A stretch of 38,613 nucleotides of DNA from an uncultured Dorea sp. (lineage in GTDB: Bacteria; Bacillota; Clostridia; Lachnospirales; Lachnospiraceae). The position numbers were made by a program, and so were the translations under genes. The DNA lies in NCBI GenBank assembly GCA_910586965.1, contig CAJUMF010000034.1, positions 1-38,613 on the forward strand, read 5' to 3'. Positions 23,776 through 32,184 of the stretch are shown piece after piece (position 1 is the stretch's first letter; every line of letters begins with the position of its first letter). The notes beneath the pieces are model-generated. The model searched no databases. It saw nothing but the letters and a program-made list of their open reading frames with translations, and was not told the origin of the DNA.

Positions 23776-26700
23776 CTACTTGTCCAGCTCATCCTCCAAA
23801 AGACTTACCGATACCAGCGTTGACACACCCTTCTCCTGCATGGTGATCCCATACAGCCGGTCTGCCGCCGTCATCGTCCCCCTTCTGTGAGTAATAACGA
23901 TAAACTGTGTACTCTTTGTCAATTTATGCAAATATTTTGCGAACCGGATGACATTATTATCATCCAATGCCGCTTCAATCTCGTCTAAGAGACAAAACGG
24001 GGAAGGCTTTAAGTTCTGGATGGCAAAGAGAAGGGCAATCGCCGTAAGTGCCTTCTCACCTCCTGAAAGCTGCATCATGTTCTGCAGCTTCTTTCCCGGC
24101 GGCTGAGCGATAATCTTAATGCCTGCCTCTAAAATATCTTCATCCTCCATAAGCTCCAGAGTTCCTTTGCCCCCGCCGAACAGCTCCTTGAACACCTGAT
24201 CAAACTCCCTGGAAATTCGTTCAAACTGTTCCGCAAACTGCTTACGCATGGCAATATCAAGCTCTTCGATGATTTTCTCAAGGGTTTCCTCCGCCTGAAC
24301 AAGATCGTCATGCTGACCTTTAAGGAATACGTACCGCTCAGATACATTTTTAAAGTCCTCGATCGCATTGACATTCACGTCCCCGAGCCCTTTGATCTCA
24401 TTTTTTATCTCCTGGATCCGTCTCTTCATCTGCGCAAGATCAGAAAGATTCTCATTGCGCAGCTCCAAAGCCCGATTGTAGGTAAGTTCATACTCCTCCC
24501 ACATATAATCGATCTGCTTTTCTGACGCTTCCTCATAACTCTCCTTCTGGCTCTCTAACCGGAACACCTCTTTGTCAAGCTCTGACATATGCTTAGACAG
24601 ATCTTCCCTCTTTTGTAAGAACACTTTATGCTTCTGATTCAATTCCTCCCGCTGTGTCTTGAACTTTTCAATCTCCTGGCCAATCTCTGTAAAGAGCTCT
24701 CCGGAATCCTCTATGGTCTTTCTGAGTTCGGCGATCTTTTCCTCCTTCTGCATGATCTCTCTGGAGGTTCCGCCCTTATTCTCCTCTAATTCCTTCATCT
24801 CCTCACGGAACTTATCAAGCTCCTCCCGGATACGTGTCACATTCTGGGAGATAAATTCATATTTTTGCTCCAAACCGGCACAGGCAAGATGCATCTCTTC
24901 AGCCTCTTTCTGTCTCGCCGCTTCAATCTCCCGTTCACTGTCAAGCTGGGCCTGTTCTTTTTCTACCTTCGAAGACAACTCTGCCTCTAACTGTTCCGAT
25001 GTATCAAGCTCCACACTGATCGATTCCTGATTATCTATAATATCCGAGATCTGCTGCTCTATCTGCTGCTCTTCCTCTTTGATGTCAACGGCTGTATTCT
25101 GTGCGGCCCGGATCTTCGCTTTCGCCTGTTCGATATTCATCTTCGCAGTATTCTGTACTACGTACGCTTTCTGGAGCTTTTGCTTGACTGTCTCTATCTG
25201 GTCGTAGTATCCTGCCCGCTCACTGCGGAGCTTTTCAGACTCCGCCTCAAGCTCATCCATCTCCCGTTTTAACTGTTTGACCGTCTTTTCGAATTCCTCG
25301 ATCTCACGCCGTCTGCTTAGCAGATTACTGGAATTCTTAAACGCTCCCCCTGTCATAGACCCTCCGGGGTTGATAAGCTCTCCTTCCAGCGTTACAATCC
25401 GAATGGACTGCCGATACTTCCTGGCAATGGCAATTCCGTGATCGATATGGTCTACCACAAGCGTACGGCCCAAAAGATACGCGGCAAGCTCATGATATCT
25501 TTTCTCCACCTTTACAAGCCCATCAGCCGTACCGATAACCCCGGGTTCCTTAAGCGCCTCCGGCCTGCCAAATCCTCCATAAGACTTAAGTGCGGTAAGC
25601 GGAAGGAATGTGGCACGTCCAAATTTATTTTGCTTTAAATACCCGATCATACGTTTTGCCGTATCTTCATCCGCAGTGACGATATTCTGGATATTGCCCC
25701 CCAAGGCTGTCTCTATAGCAACTTCATAATCCTTTTCCACCTTTATGATATCTGCAACAACTCCAAGAAGCCCTTTTTCCGCATCCCGCCTGTCCATAAC
25801 CCTGCGGATACTGTTGCCGTAGCCGTCATATCGTTCGGTGATATTCTTGAGAGACTCAAGCCTTGACTCTTCCCTGTGATAGGCCGTCTGCCCGATTCGA
25901 AACTGCTCGGTCTGGCGGGACAGGATCTTTTGAATCTCTTCAATCCTCTCCTCATACTGGCTGCTTTGCTCCGTGAGGGCTATAATCTCCCCGGATATCG
26001 ATCTTAACTCCTCCTCATACCCGAAAAGAAGCGTCTCCTGCCCGTCTGCCTCCTCTTTCGCTTCCGCCATGCGCTGGTCAAGCTGCGATCTTCTTACCTG
26101 TATCTGTTCTAACATGGTATCATACTTCTGTATCTTGGCTTTTGTCGAAGCACGATTGTTCAGAAGCTCCATAATATCTGCCTTATTCTTTTCAATATCC
26201 GCAGTAAAAGTAGCAATACGTGTCTGAACTGTGATCAGTTCTTCACGCGCCTTATTCTCAAGCAGTCTGTGTTCCCCTAACTGCCCGTGTATATCCGTCT
26301 GCTCCTTCTCGAATTCAGAAAGCTTTTCTGTACGTTCTGCAATCTCTGCTTCTATCGTCTCTGTCCGCTGCTCATAATGCTCATCATTCATCCGGGCACT
26401 GTGGATCTGCTCCTTTAAAAGGGCAATCTGATTCTCAAGCTGCTGCTTTAGCATCGTAGTCTCATTAAGCTGCCCCTTGGCACGCTCGATCGACTCATCG
26501 ATCAAATCCACTTCTTCCTCCACTGTCTCATATTCCTGCTTCATGCCCTCATACTGTCCGCTGGCACTTTCAAGCTCCGCAGCCGTATCCTTGATCTTTC
26601 CTTCCAGAGAAATAATATGCTCTTGTATACGCGCCGTCTCTAAAAGGAACATATTGATATCATAAGTCTTTAACTCTTCTTTTTTCTTTAAAAATTCCCG

Positions 26701-27336
26701 GGCTTTCTCCGATTGCTTCTCTAAAGGCCCCATTTGCTTCTCAAGCTCTGCGAGTATATCGTTTACACGCAAAAGATTCTGCCGCTCTTCTTCAAGCTTT
26801 TTCACTGACATATTCTTTCGCCGTTTAAACTTCACGATACCTGCCGCCTCATCAAAAAGCTCCCGCCGTTCCTCCGGTTTTCCGCTTAAGATCTTATCAA
26901 TCTGCCCTTGTCCGATGATCGAATAGCCCTCTTTACCGATACCCGTATCGTAAAATAACTCATTGACATCCTTCAATCTGCATACACTGCCGTTGATCAG
27001 ATATTCACTCTCACCGGAGCGATACAGCTTCCTAGCCACGGTCACTTCCTCATATTCAATAGGAAGCTGATGGTCAGAATTATCAAGAGTAATAGCCACA
27101 GATGCATAGCTTAAAGGCCTGCGGTTTTCCGTTCCTGAAAAGATAACATCCTGCATACTGCCGCCGCGAAGCTGCTTCACTCTCTGTTCTCCCAATACCC
27201 AGCGCACCGCATCGGCAACATTGCTCTTACCGCTTCCATTCGGTCCTACGATCCCTGTGATACCGTTATGAAAGTCGAATCTTAACTTGTGTGCAAAAGA
27301 TTTAAACCCCTGCACTTCTATACATTTTAAATACAT
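23776..27336 (-). CDS. smc: chromosome partition protein SMC
   Basis: The 1186-residue core ATPase of condensin, which with ScpA/ScpB organises and separates chromosomes by loop extrusion. The N-terminal half-ATPase has IVGPNGSGKSNVADAVRWVL (Walker A about 31-38). Two long coiled coils flank a hinge (about 500-660) with YGGFGRPEALKEPGVIG and GELINPGGSMTGGAFK. The C-terminal half has the signature LSGGEKALTAIALLFAI, Walker B FCLLDEIEAALDD and VITHRRGTM. Length and all motifs are complete. It starts 7 bp after rnc and is followed by ftsY, the usual rnc-smc-ftsY order. Confidence 0.98.
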   Translation of the reverse strand: MYLKCIEVQGFKSFAHKLRFDFHNGITGIVGPNGSGKSNVADAVRWVLGEQRVKQLRGGSMQDVIFSGTENRRPLSYASVAITLDNSDHQLPIEYEEVTVARKLYRSGESEYLINGSVCRLKDVNELFYDTGIGKEGYSIIGQGQIDKILSGKPEERRELFDEAAGIVKFKRRKNMSVKKLEEERQNLLRVNDILAELEKQMGPLEKQSEKAREFLKKKEELKTYDINMFLLETARIQEHIISLEGKIKDTAAELESASGQYEGMKQEYETVEEEVDLIDESIERAKGQLNETTMLKQQLENQIALLKEQIHSARMNDEHYEQRTETIEAEIAERTEKLSEFEKEQTDIHGQLGEHRLLENKAREELITVQTRIATFTADIEKNKADIMELLNNRASTKAKIQKYDTMLEQIQVRRSQLDQRMAEAKEEADGQETLLFGYEEELRSISGEIIALTEQSSQYEERIEEIQKILSRQTEQFRIGQTAYHREESRLESLKNITERYDGYGNSIRRVMDRRDAEKGLLGVVADIIKVEKDYEVAIETALGGNIQNIVTADEDTAKRMIGYLKQNKFGRATFLPLTALKSYGGFGRPEALKEPGVIGTADGLVKVEKRYHELAAYLLGRTLVVDHIDHGIAIARKYRQSIRIVTLEGELINPGGSMTGGAFKNSSNLLSRRREIEEFEKTVKQLKREMDELEAESEKLRSERAGYYDQIETVKQKLQKAYVVQNTAKMNIEQAKAKIRAAQNTAVDIKEEEQQIEQQISDIIDNQESISVELDTSEQLEAELSSKVEKEQAQLDSEREIEAARQKEAEEMHLACAGLEQKYEFISQNVTRIREELDKFREEMKELEENKGGTSREIMQKEEKIAELRKTIEDSGELFTEIGQEIEKFKTQREELNQKHKVFLQKREDLSKHMSELDKEVFRLESQKESYEEASEKQIDYMWEEYELTYNRALELRNENLSDLAQMKRRIQEIKNEIKGLGDVNVNAIEDFKNVSERYVFLKGQHDDLVQAEETLEKIIEELDIAMRKQFAEQFERISREFDQVFKELFGGGKGTLELMEDEDILEAGIKIIAQPPGKKLQNMMQLSGGEKALTAIALLFAIQNLKPSPFCLLDEIEAALDDNNVIRFAKYLHKLTKSTQFIVITHRRGTMTAADRLYGITMQEKGVSTLVSVSLLEDELDK

Positions 27337-27343
27337 CCTGCAC

Positions 27344-28039
27344 CTACTTTATATTCTTTTCCCGGAGCATAAGTATACTCTGGTATGCAGCCTCCTGCTC
27401 AGCCGCTTTCTTTGTCCTTCCTTCACCGGTACCATATCTGATATCCTCAATATAGACAGCCGCCGAAAAAGACTTGTTGTGGTCCGGTCCTGACTCATCG
27501 ATCAGGCGGTACTGGACCCCGCCTTTAAAATTAGCCTGGACGGTCTCCTGTAAGATAGTCTTGCTATCATAAAAGAGCTTCCGATTCTCCAAATCATTCA
27601 ACACAAACTTCATAATAAACTCTTTTGCGCTAGCAAAACCACCGTCAATATAGATAGCCCCGATCAACGCTTCCATGGCATCCGCCGCAACGGAATCCCT
27701 CTTACGTCCTCCGGTGGCTTCTTCGCCTTTCCCAAGCAGAAGATACTCGCCCAGACGGATCTGACGAGCGCAGAAAGCCAGAGCCGGCTCACAGACCATG
27801 CTTGCCCGCAGCTTCGTAAGATCACCTTCCCGCATCCTGCTCTCATCAAAATACAAAAATTCACTTGAGATCAACTCAAGGACCGCATCACCTAAAAACT
27901 CCAGTCTCTCATTACAATTATATTTTGGCAGATGCATCTCGTTTGCGTAGGAGCTGTGGACCATAGCCTTCTTTAACAATGTAAATTCGTGAAACCGATA
28001 CCCTATCTTTTCTTCTAATTCTTTTAACTCTCTGCTCAT
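27344..28039 (-). CDS. rnc: ribonuclease III
   Basis: A double-strand-specific endoribonuclease that matures rRNA and cuts structured mRNA. The catalytic domain carries the signature NERLEFLGDAVLEL, and the second acidic cluster is in AADAMEALIGAIYIDGG. The C-terminal dsRNA-binding domain ends with GEGRTKKAAEQEAA. The frame runs up to 28081, but AAAGGA is 7 nt before the ATG at 28039 (MSRELKELEEKIGYRF), giving 231 residues, the normal length. The extra upstream codons would overlap the acpP terminator stem. Confidence 0.95.
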   Translation of the reverse strand: MSRELKELEEKIGYRFHEFTLLKKAMVHSSYANEMHLPKYNCNERLEFLGDAVLELISSEFLYFDESRMREGDLTKLRASMVCEPALAFCARQIRLGEYLLLGKGEEATGGRKRDSVAADAMEALIGAIYIDGGFASAKEFIMKFVLNDLENRKLFYDSKTILQETVQANFKGGVQYRLIDESGPDHNKSFSAAVYIEDIRYGTGEGRTKKAAEQEAAYQSILMLREKNIK

Positions 28040-28069
28040 TCTAATCCTTTCTGCTATATTTCCCAAAAG

Positions 28070-28093
28070 GAAAAAGCCCATCAGGGCTTTTTC
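28070..28093 (-). terminator. intrinsic terminator/attenuator between acpP and rnc
   Basis: GAAAAAGCCC and GGGCTTTTTC form a perfect 10-bp stem with a 4-nt loop, with the T-run built into the stem (TTTTTCC on the minus strand). It should cut off most plsX-acpP transcripts before rnc-smc-ftsY. No separate promoter for rnc is evident in the 30 bp left, so read-through is likely. Confidence 0.75.
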
Positions 28094-28108
28094 ACACCAA
28101 AACCATGC

Positions 28109-28345
28109 CTAATCGTTTGTTGCATTGCGAATCTGCTCTGCAGCATCCCCTACGGTAACAATCTTCTCCGCCTCTTCATTATCAATCTCAATATCAAATA
28201 TCTCTTCTATACCCATAATAATCTGAAAAATATCGAGAGAATCTGCCCCCAGATCATCTACAAAGGTAGATTCCATCGTAATAATATCCTTGTCTTCAAT
28301 ATTCATTACATCCGCAATAATATCCTGTAATTTTTCAAATTCCAT
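28109..28345 (-). CDS. acpP: acyl carrier protein
   Basis: A 78-residue acidic four-helix protein carrying growing acyl chains on phosphopantetheine in fatty acid synthesis. The attachment serine is in GADSLDIFQIIM (the DSLD motif at about 37-40). Size and acidity are typical. AAGGAG precedes the ATG. It sits 33 bp after plsX and is followed by a terminator, so it can be made in large excess over rnc. Confidence 0.96.
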   Translation of the reverse strand: MEFEKLQDIIADVMNIEDKDIITMESTFVDDLGADSLDIFQIIMGIEEIFDIEIDNEEAEKIVTVGDAAEQIRNATND

Positions 28346-28378
28346 TTTTCTTTCTCCTTTTCCTTATTCTTGGCAAAA

Positions 28379-29389
28379 TTACGCCTCTGTTTGAATACTT
28401 TCTTTGATCTTTTCATTAATTTTCTGCCGCTTGAAAGTTACGCACTGCAAAAGGGTATTACATACTTCCTTAGACTTAGAGCTCCCATGCGTTTTCACCA
28501 CAAGCCCATTAAGCCCAAGAAGCGGCGCTCCTCCGTACTCACTGGCATCGAATTGCTTCAAAGTCTGCTTAAGTGCAGGCTTTGCTAACAATGCTCCAAT
28601 CTTGCTTCTAAGAGTACTCATCATGCCTTCCTTGATCTTGCTGACTAACACTGCCCCTACACCTTCGTAGAGCTTCAATATGATATTCCCTGCAAATGCC
28701 TCGCACACTACAACGTCTGCCTGACCATGAGGAATCTCCCTCGCTTCTACGCTGCCGATAAAGTTAATGTCCTTTTCCTCTTTTAAGAGCGGGAATGTTT
28801 CTTTTACCAGTGCATTGCCCTTATCTTCCTCAGCCCCGATATTTACTATCCCGACTTTCGGATTCTTAATGCCAAGTACGTTCTCCATATAGATCGAACC
28901 CATCTTGGCAAACTGGACAAGATGAGATGCTCTGGCATCTACATTCGCCCCACAATCAATGAGGAGTGTAACCCCTTTTTCCGTAGGAATCAACGGCGCA
29001 AGAGGCGGGCGTTCCACACCCTTGATTCTGCCGACGATCACCTGGCCGCCTACTAAAATAGCTCCGGAACTTCCTGCTGACACAAAAGCATCTGCCTGCG
29101 CGCTCTTCACCATCTTCATCCCTACAACCATAGAAGAATCTTTCTTCTTTCGGATTGCATTCACGGGCGGCTCTGCTGTCGCTATAATTTCAGGTGCATG
29201 GACAACCTCTATCTGTGATTTGTTGTATTGGTACTTGATCAATTCTTTCTCGATAGCTTCCTGTATCCCGACAAGAAATACTTTCATCGCCGGTTCTCTC
29301 TCGACAGCTTCTACCGCACCCTTTACAATCTCTGCCGGAGCATTGTCTCCTCCCATAGCATCCAGCGCTATGTTCGTCATCTCTGTCAT
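28379..29389 (-). CDS. plsX: phosphate acyltransferase PlsX
   Basis: A peripheral membrane enzyme that makes acyl-phosphate from acyl-ACP, the first step of phospholipid synthesis via PlsY. Family blocks are IALDAMGGDNAPAEIVKG at the start, DSSMVVGMKMV, SAGSSGAILVGG, LLIDCGANVDA, VGIVNIGAEEDKGN and EFAGN-like VCEAFAGNIILKLYEG. The open frame reaches 29446 but AGGAGG lies 7 nt before the ATG at 29389 (MTEMTNIALDAM; 336 residues). It has its own promoter and an SD-overlapping palindrome, and is the first gene of plsX-acpP-(rnc-smc-ftsY). Confidence 0.96.
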   Translation of the reverse strand: MTEMTNIALDAMGGDNAPAEIVKGAVEAVEREPAMKVFLVGIQEAIEKELIKYQYNKSQIEVVHAPEIIATAEPPVNAIRKKKDSSMVVGMKMVKSAQADAFVSAGSSGAILVGGQVIVGRIKGVERPPLAPLIPTEKGVTLLIDCGANVDARASHLVQFAKMGSIYMENVLGIKNPKVGIVNIGAEEDKGNALVKETFPLLKEEKDINFIGSVEAREIPHGQADVVVCEAFAGNIILKLYEGVGAVLVSKIKEGMMSTLRSKIGALLAKPALKQTLKQFDASEYGGAPLLGLNGLVVKTHGSSKSKEVCNTLLQCVTFKRQKINEKIKESIQTEA

Positions 29390-29399
29390 CTTTTTCCCT

Positions 29400-29414
29400 C
29401 CTAGCATTGCTAGG
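29400..29414 (-). promoter_or_regulatory. palindrome overlapping the plsX ribosome site
   Basis: CCTAGCATTGCTAGG is a perfect 7-1-7 palindrome between the plsX -10 box and start codon. In the RNA the second arm is the first half of the SD (CTAGGAGGG), so a hairpin here would partly mask it; in DNA it lies at the start of the transcript, where a repressor could bind. It does not match the FapR or FabT consensus that I know. Confidence 0.55.
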
Positions 29415-29417
29415 TTC

Positions 29418-29446
29418 ATTCTACTAGACCTTACTGTAAAAATCAA
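29418..29446 (-). promoter_or_regulatory. plsX promoter
   Basis: Minus strand: -35 TTGATT (29441-29446), 17-bp spacer, -10 TAGAAT (29418-29423), with the start of transcription expected near 29411, inside the palindrome at 29400-29414. It separates plsX from yceD-rpmF, with which it is co-transcribed in many bacteria. Confidence 0.68.
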
Positions 29447-29471
29447 TATTTATTGTAAAAATATAGTCAAA

Positions 29472-29505
29472 AAGGCTTGTGTTCTTTGAAAAGAACACAA
29501 GCCTT
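29472..29505 (-). terminator. strong terminator after the chemoreceptor gene
   Basis: Arms AAGGCTTGTGTTCTT and AAGAACACAAGCCTT form a perfect 15-bp stem with a TGAA loop; the minus-strand RNA then has UUUUUG. It lies 20 bp after the stop codon of the chemoreceptor gene and just upstream of the plsX promoter. Confidence 0.85.
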
Positions 29506-29524
29506 AACCACAAATCATTCCATA

Positions 29525-31192
29525 TTAATAAATCCCTGTGCTTTTAAGCTTAAACTTACCCAACAGATCACGCAATACCTGTGACTGACTGGAAAGCTCT
29601 TCGCTTGCAGCAGCACTTTCCTCTGAACTTGCAGAGTTCGTCTGAACCACACTGGAAATCTGTGAGATGCCCTCACTGATTCCGCTGATAGAATCAGCCT
29701 GTTTCACGGAAGCTTTCGAAATCTCAGTTACCTGCTCTACAACTCCATGTGCACCTACTACAACCTCACTGAGTGCCTGCTGCGTGGACTCTGTAAGCTG
29801 AACACCGTTATCAACTGCACGAAGCGTCTCCTCAATCAGCTTAGATGTGCTCTTAGCAGCCTCGCCGCTCTTCGCCGCAAGATTACGTACTTCATCTGCA
29901 ACAACTGCAAATCCCTTTCCTGCTGTACCTGCACGTGCCGCCTCAACAGCCGCATTCAATGCAAGAATATTGGTCTGGAAAGCAATATCTTCAATCGTCT
30001 TGATAATATGACCGATTTCGTTAGAGCAACTGCTGATGTTATCCATCGCATGGGACATCTCCTGCATCTGCTGGTTACACTGCTCGATCTGCTCGCCCAC
30101 TTCACTTACCTGTGTGCTGGTGGAGTTCGCACTCTGTGCATTATCATTGATCTGCTCAGATACAAGATTCACTGTATTCACCAGATTATCAATCTCATTG
30201 GCCTGCTCAGTCGCACCCTGCGCCAGAGCCTGCGCACCGCTGGAAACTTGATCTGCCCCATTTCCAACCTGCACCGCTACCGTCTGGATCTGAGCCATCG
30301 TCTCATTCAGCTGCTGCAAAATCACATCTGTCGATCTGCGAATCTCAATGAAATCTCCTACATACTCGAAATCCGCCGCTTCCATAGTCAGATCCCCTCT
30401 TGAAATCGCATTCAAGTTCGCAGAGATATCCGAGATATACATGGACAGCGTCTTCGCCGCCTGGTTCAAACAGTTCGCCAATATACCAATCTCATCTTTG
30501 TTCGGCACATCAATTTCAAAATCAAGCTTGCCCTGCGTAAGGAGCTGACTGTTCGTAGTAATCACCTGAATCGGACGTACAATCCTTGACATCACATATG
30601 TAACAAGTGATAAGCACGCAATTATGTTGACGATAAATGTGACAACTGTAACGGCAGTTGTCGCCGTGATCGCGCGGCTTAATGTAGTCTGATAAGTCTC
30701 TGTGTCCTTCTCGCTGAGCTCAATAACCTCATCCAGCAAAGCAACCAGACTGCTGACATTCGCTTTCGTCTCATTCAGATACATCTCCTGGGCTTTCTGA
30801 TGATCCGTCTCATTCAGCTCAAGAATCTCTACCGCGGACTCATGAATCGCCTCATGGATCGGAATCATCTTATCCATAAGAGCCGTCACTCTCTCATCCT
30901 CTATCGCTGACCTGTCTCCATATAGCCATTTTCCAAGATCACAGGCTGTGTAATCCGTACTGCCGGTAAACTCCGTACCAAGATTAATTGCAGAACTCAA
31001 GTTCTCAATCCAACTGAAATGCGCTTTCTCTCCCGCTAATGACAATGTATGGTTCTTTGTTGCCGTTGCCGTATTATTGCTGGCTGTTCGAATCTTCTTC
31101 ACACCGTTAACTGTAAAAATAGCACTGATAACAACTACGGCTAAAATCACGATCACCCTTATCCATACGGACCTTTTAATTGACTTTCCCAT
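29525..31192 (-). CDS. methyl-accepting chemotaxis protein with extracytoplasmic CZB domain
   Basis: A 555-residue transmembrane chemoreceptor. Membrane segments lie at about 9-30 and 176-203. The outer domain between them matches the chemoreceptor zinc-binding (CZB) pattern, with H58 (HFSWIENL), C84 (ACDLGKWLYG), H113 and H117 (PIHEAIHES) as the expected 3His/1Cys zinc ligands. A HAMP domain follows (about 203-260), then the long signalling coiled coil with the hairpin tip EDIAFQTNILALNAAVEAARAGTAGKGFAVVADEVRNLA. CZB domains sense zinc or oxidants such as hypochlorite, often inside the cell; here it is outside. It has its own promoter and terminator and interrupts the usual rpmF-plsX order. 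No other chemotaxis gene is in the window. Confidence 0.93.
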   Translation of the reverse strand: MGKSIKRSVWIRVIVILAVVVISAIFTVNGVKKIRTASNNTATATKNHTLSLAGEKAHFSWIENLSSAINLGTEFTGSTDYTACDLGKWLYGDRSAIEDERVTALMDKMIPIHEAIHESAVEILELNETDHQKAQEMYLNETKANVSSLVALLDEVIELSEKDTETYQTTLSRAITATTAVTVVTFIVNIIACLSLVTYVMSRIVRPIQVITTNSQLLTQGKLDFEIDVPNKDEIGILANCLNQAAKTLSMYISDISANLNAISRGDLTMEAADFEYVGDFIEIRRSTDVILQQLNETMAQIQTVAVQVGNGADQVSSGAQALAQGATEQANEIDNLVNTVNLVSEQINDNAQSANSTSTQVSEVGEQIEQCNQQMQEMSHAMDNISSCSNEIGHIIKTIEDIAFQTNILALNAAVEAARAGTAGKGFAVVADEVRNLAAKSGEAAKSTSKLIEETLRAVDNGVQLTESTQQALSEVVVGAHGVVEQVTEISKASVKQADSISGISEGISQISSVVQTNSASSEESAAASEELSSQSQVLRDLLGKFKLKSTGIY

Positions 31193-31272
31193 GATTTACC
31201 CCTCTCTTTTTATTATTCAGAAAATATCCAAAAAATGACATTCCCTCTTAGGTGTATTCCCGTTCATTTCTC

Positions 31273-31301
31273 ATTATACTCGAAAGATGTCTTTTTTTCA
31301 A
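31273..31301 (-). promoter_or_regulatory. promoter of the chemoreceptor gene
   Basis: Minus strand: -35 TTGAAA (31296-31301), 17-bp spacer, -10 TATAAT (31273-31278). This is sigma-A type rather than the sigma-D (flagellar) type often found upstream of chemoreceptor genes. The leader is about 75 nt, with SD GAGGGG. Confidence 0.72.
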
Positions 31302-31330
31302 TCCCTTTTTCCATGAAATACAACGCAAAA

Positions 31331-31364
31331 ACAGAGAACCCATTTTTTACCAAAGGTTCTCTGT
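31331..31364 (-). terminator. terminator of the yceD-rpmF operon
   Basis: ACAGAGAACC and GGTTCTCTGT form a perfect 10-bp stem with a 14-nt loop, followed on the minus strand by TTTTTGCG. It lies 20 bp past the rpmF stop and ends the operon before the chemoreceptor promoter. Confidence 0.8.
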
Positions 31365-31384
31365 CTGTCCGTCTTTCCTGGGAA

Positions 31385-31564
31385 TTAATCCTGTGGGATA
31401 ATCTCTTTTTTGTTGTAGCTGCCGCAAGCCTTGCAAACTCTGTGAGGCATCATTAATTCGCCGCACTTGCTGCACTTTACAAGATTCGGAGCGCTCATCT
31501 TCCAGTTCGCTCTCCTTTTATCTCTTCTGGCTTTGGAAGATTTGTTCTTTGGACAAATTGACAT
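31385..31564 (-). CDS. rpmF: 50S ribosomal protein L32
   Basis: A 59-residue protein reading MSICPKNKSSKARRDKRRAN at the start and ending in NKKEIIPQD. The zinc-binding (C+) form is indicated by two CxxC pairs, C31/C34 and C44/C47. AAGGAGG precedes the ATG at good spacing. It lies 3 bp after the yceD stop codon, the very common yceD-rpmF pairing. In many bacteria plsX follows directly; here a terminator and a chemoreceptor gene intervene. Confidence 0.96.
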   Translation of the reverse strand: MSICPKNKSSKARRDKRRANWKMSAPNLVKCSKCGELMMPHRVCKACGSYNKKEIIPQD

Positions 31565-31567
31565 AGG

Positions 31568-32101
31568 TTACACCTCCTTAAAATTCTTAAATACATCGCG
31601 GATCACTGACATTCTGGGGTCTAACCTCGTATCTTCACAGGCACAGGCTCCCTCATTTAGATTCTGACCACACACATTGCAAATGCCCTTGCAGGACTCG
31701 CTGCATAGAACTTTCATCGGCCATCCTACTAAAATCTCATTATAGAGCAATCTGTCTACGTCAAGATGATATCCGTCAATATAATTGTTCTCATCTAATT
31801 CATCTGTCTCGTCTGATCCCGTCTCAGATGCCTGGCTGTCAACCTCTCTTACAAAATCAAGGTCAAATCCCACCGGCACTGCCTTCAGGCACCGATCACA
31901 GGGAATCTCAATCACAAGCCTGCATGTCCCTTCCACTTTAAGCCTTCCATGCTTCACATACTCCACGGCAATGTGAGCGTCACTTTTTGAGAGGATCGGA
32001 TAAACTCTCTCTCCAACTGCGAAATGCTCCATGGAACAGGATACTGTATCATCAACAGGTGTATGCTGCTCAGATAAGACACCGGATAGGTCTAATATCA
32101 T
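31568..32101 (-). CDS. yceD: YceD/DUF177 family protein
   Basis: A DUF177 protein of about 177 residues, nearly always encoded next to rpmF; plant and bacterial relatives are linked to 23S rRNA accumulation. The recognisable part is CRLVIEIPCDRCLKAV and the Cys-rich C-terminal segment CSESCKGICNVCGQNLN followed by CACED, which probably binds zinc. The open frame extends to a GTG at 32119, but AGGGGTGA lies just before the ATG at 32101 (MILDLSGVLSEQ), the family-typical start. It is the first gene of a two-gene operon with a good promoter. Confidence 0.9.
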   Translation of the reverse strand: MILDLSGVLSEQHTPVDDTVSCSMEHFAVGERVYPILSKSDAHIAVEYVKHGRLKVEGTCRLVIEIPCDRCLKAVPVGFDLDFVREVDSQASETGSDETDELDENNYIDGYHLDVDRLLYNEILVGWPMKVLCSESCKGICNVCGQNLNEGACACEDTRLDPRMSVIRDVFKNFKEV

Positions 32102-32128
32102 GCTATCACCCCTATTCACACCTAGATA

Positions 32129-32156
32129 ATTATATCATGTAAATGTGGTTTGTCAA
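32129..32156 (-). promoter_or_regulatory. promoter of yceD-rpmF
   Basis: Minus strand: consensus -35 TTGACA (32151-32156), 16-bp spacer ending in TGA, and -10 TATAAT (32129-32134). It is one of the strongest promoters in the window, as suits a ribosomal protein operon. Confidence 0.8.
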
Positions 32157-32184
32157 CCGCTTATTCACCATATTTTGTATTTAA

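Noticed and set aside
29472..29505. Inverted repeat as a transposon end
   Set aside because: A perfect 15-bp stem with tetraloop and U-tract directly after a stop codon is an ordinary intrinsic terminator.
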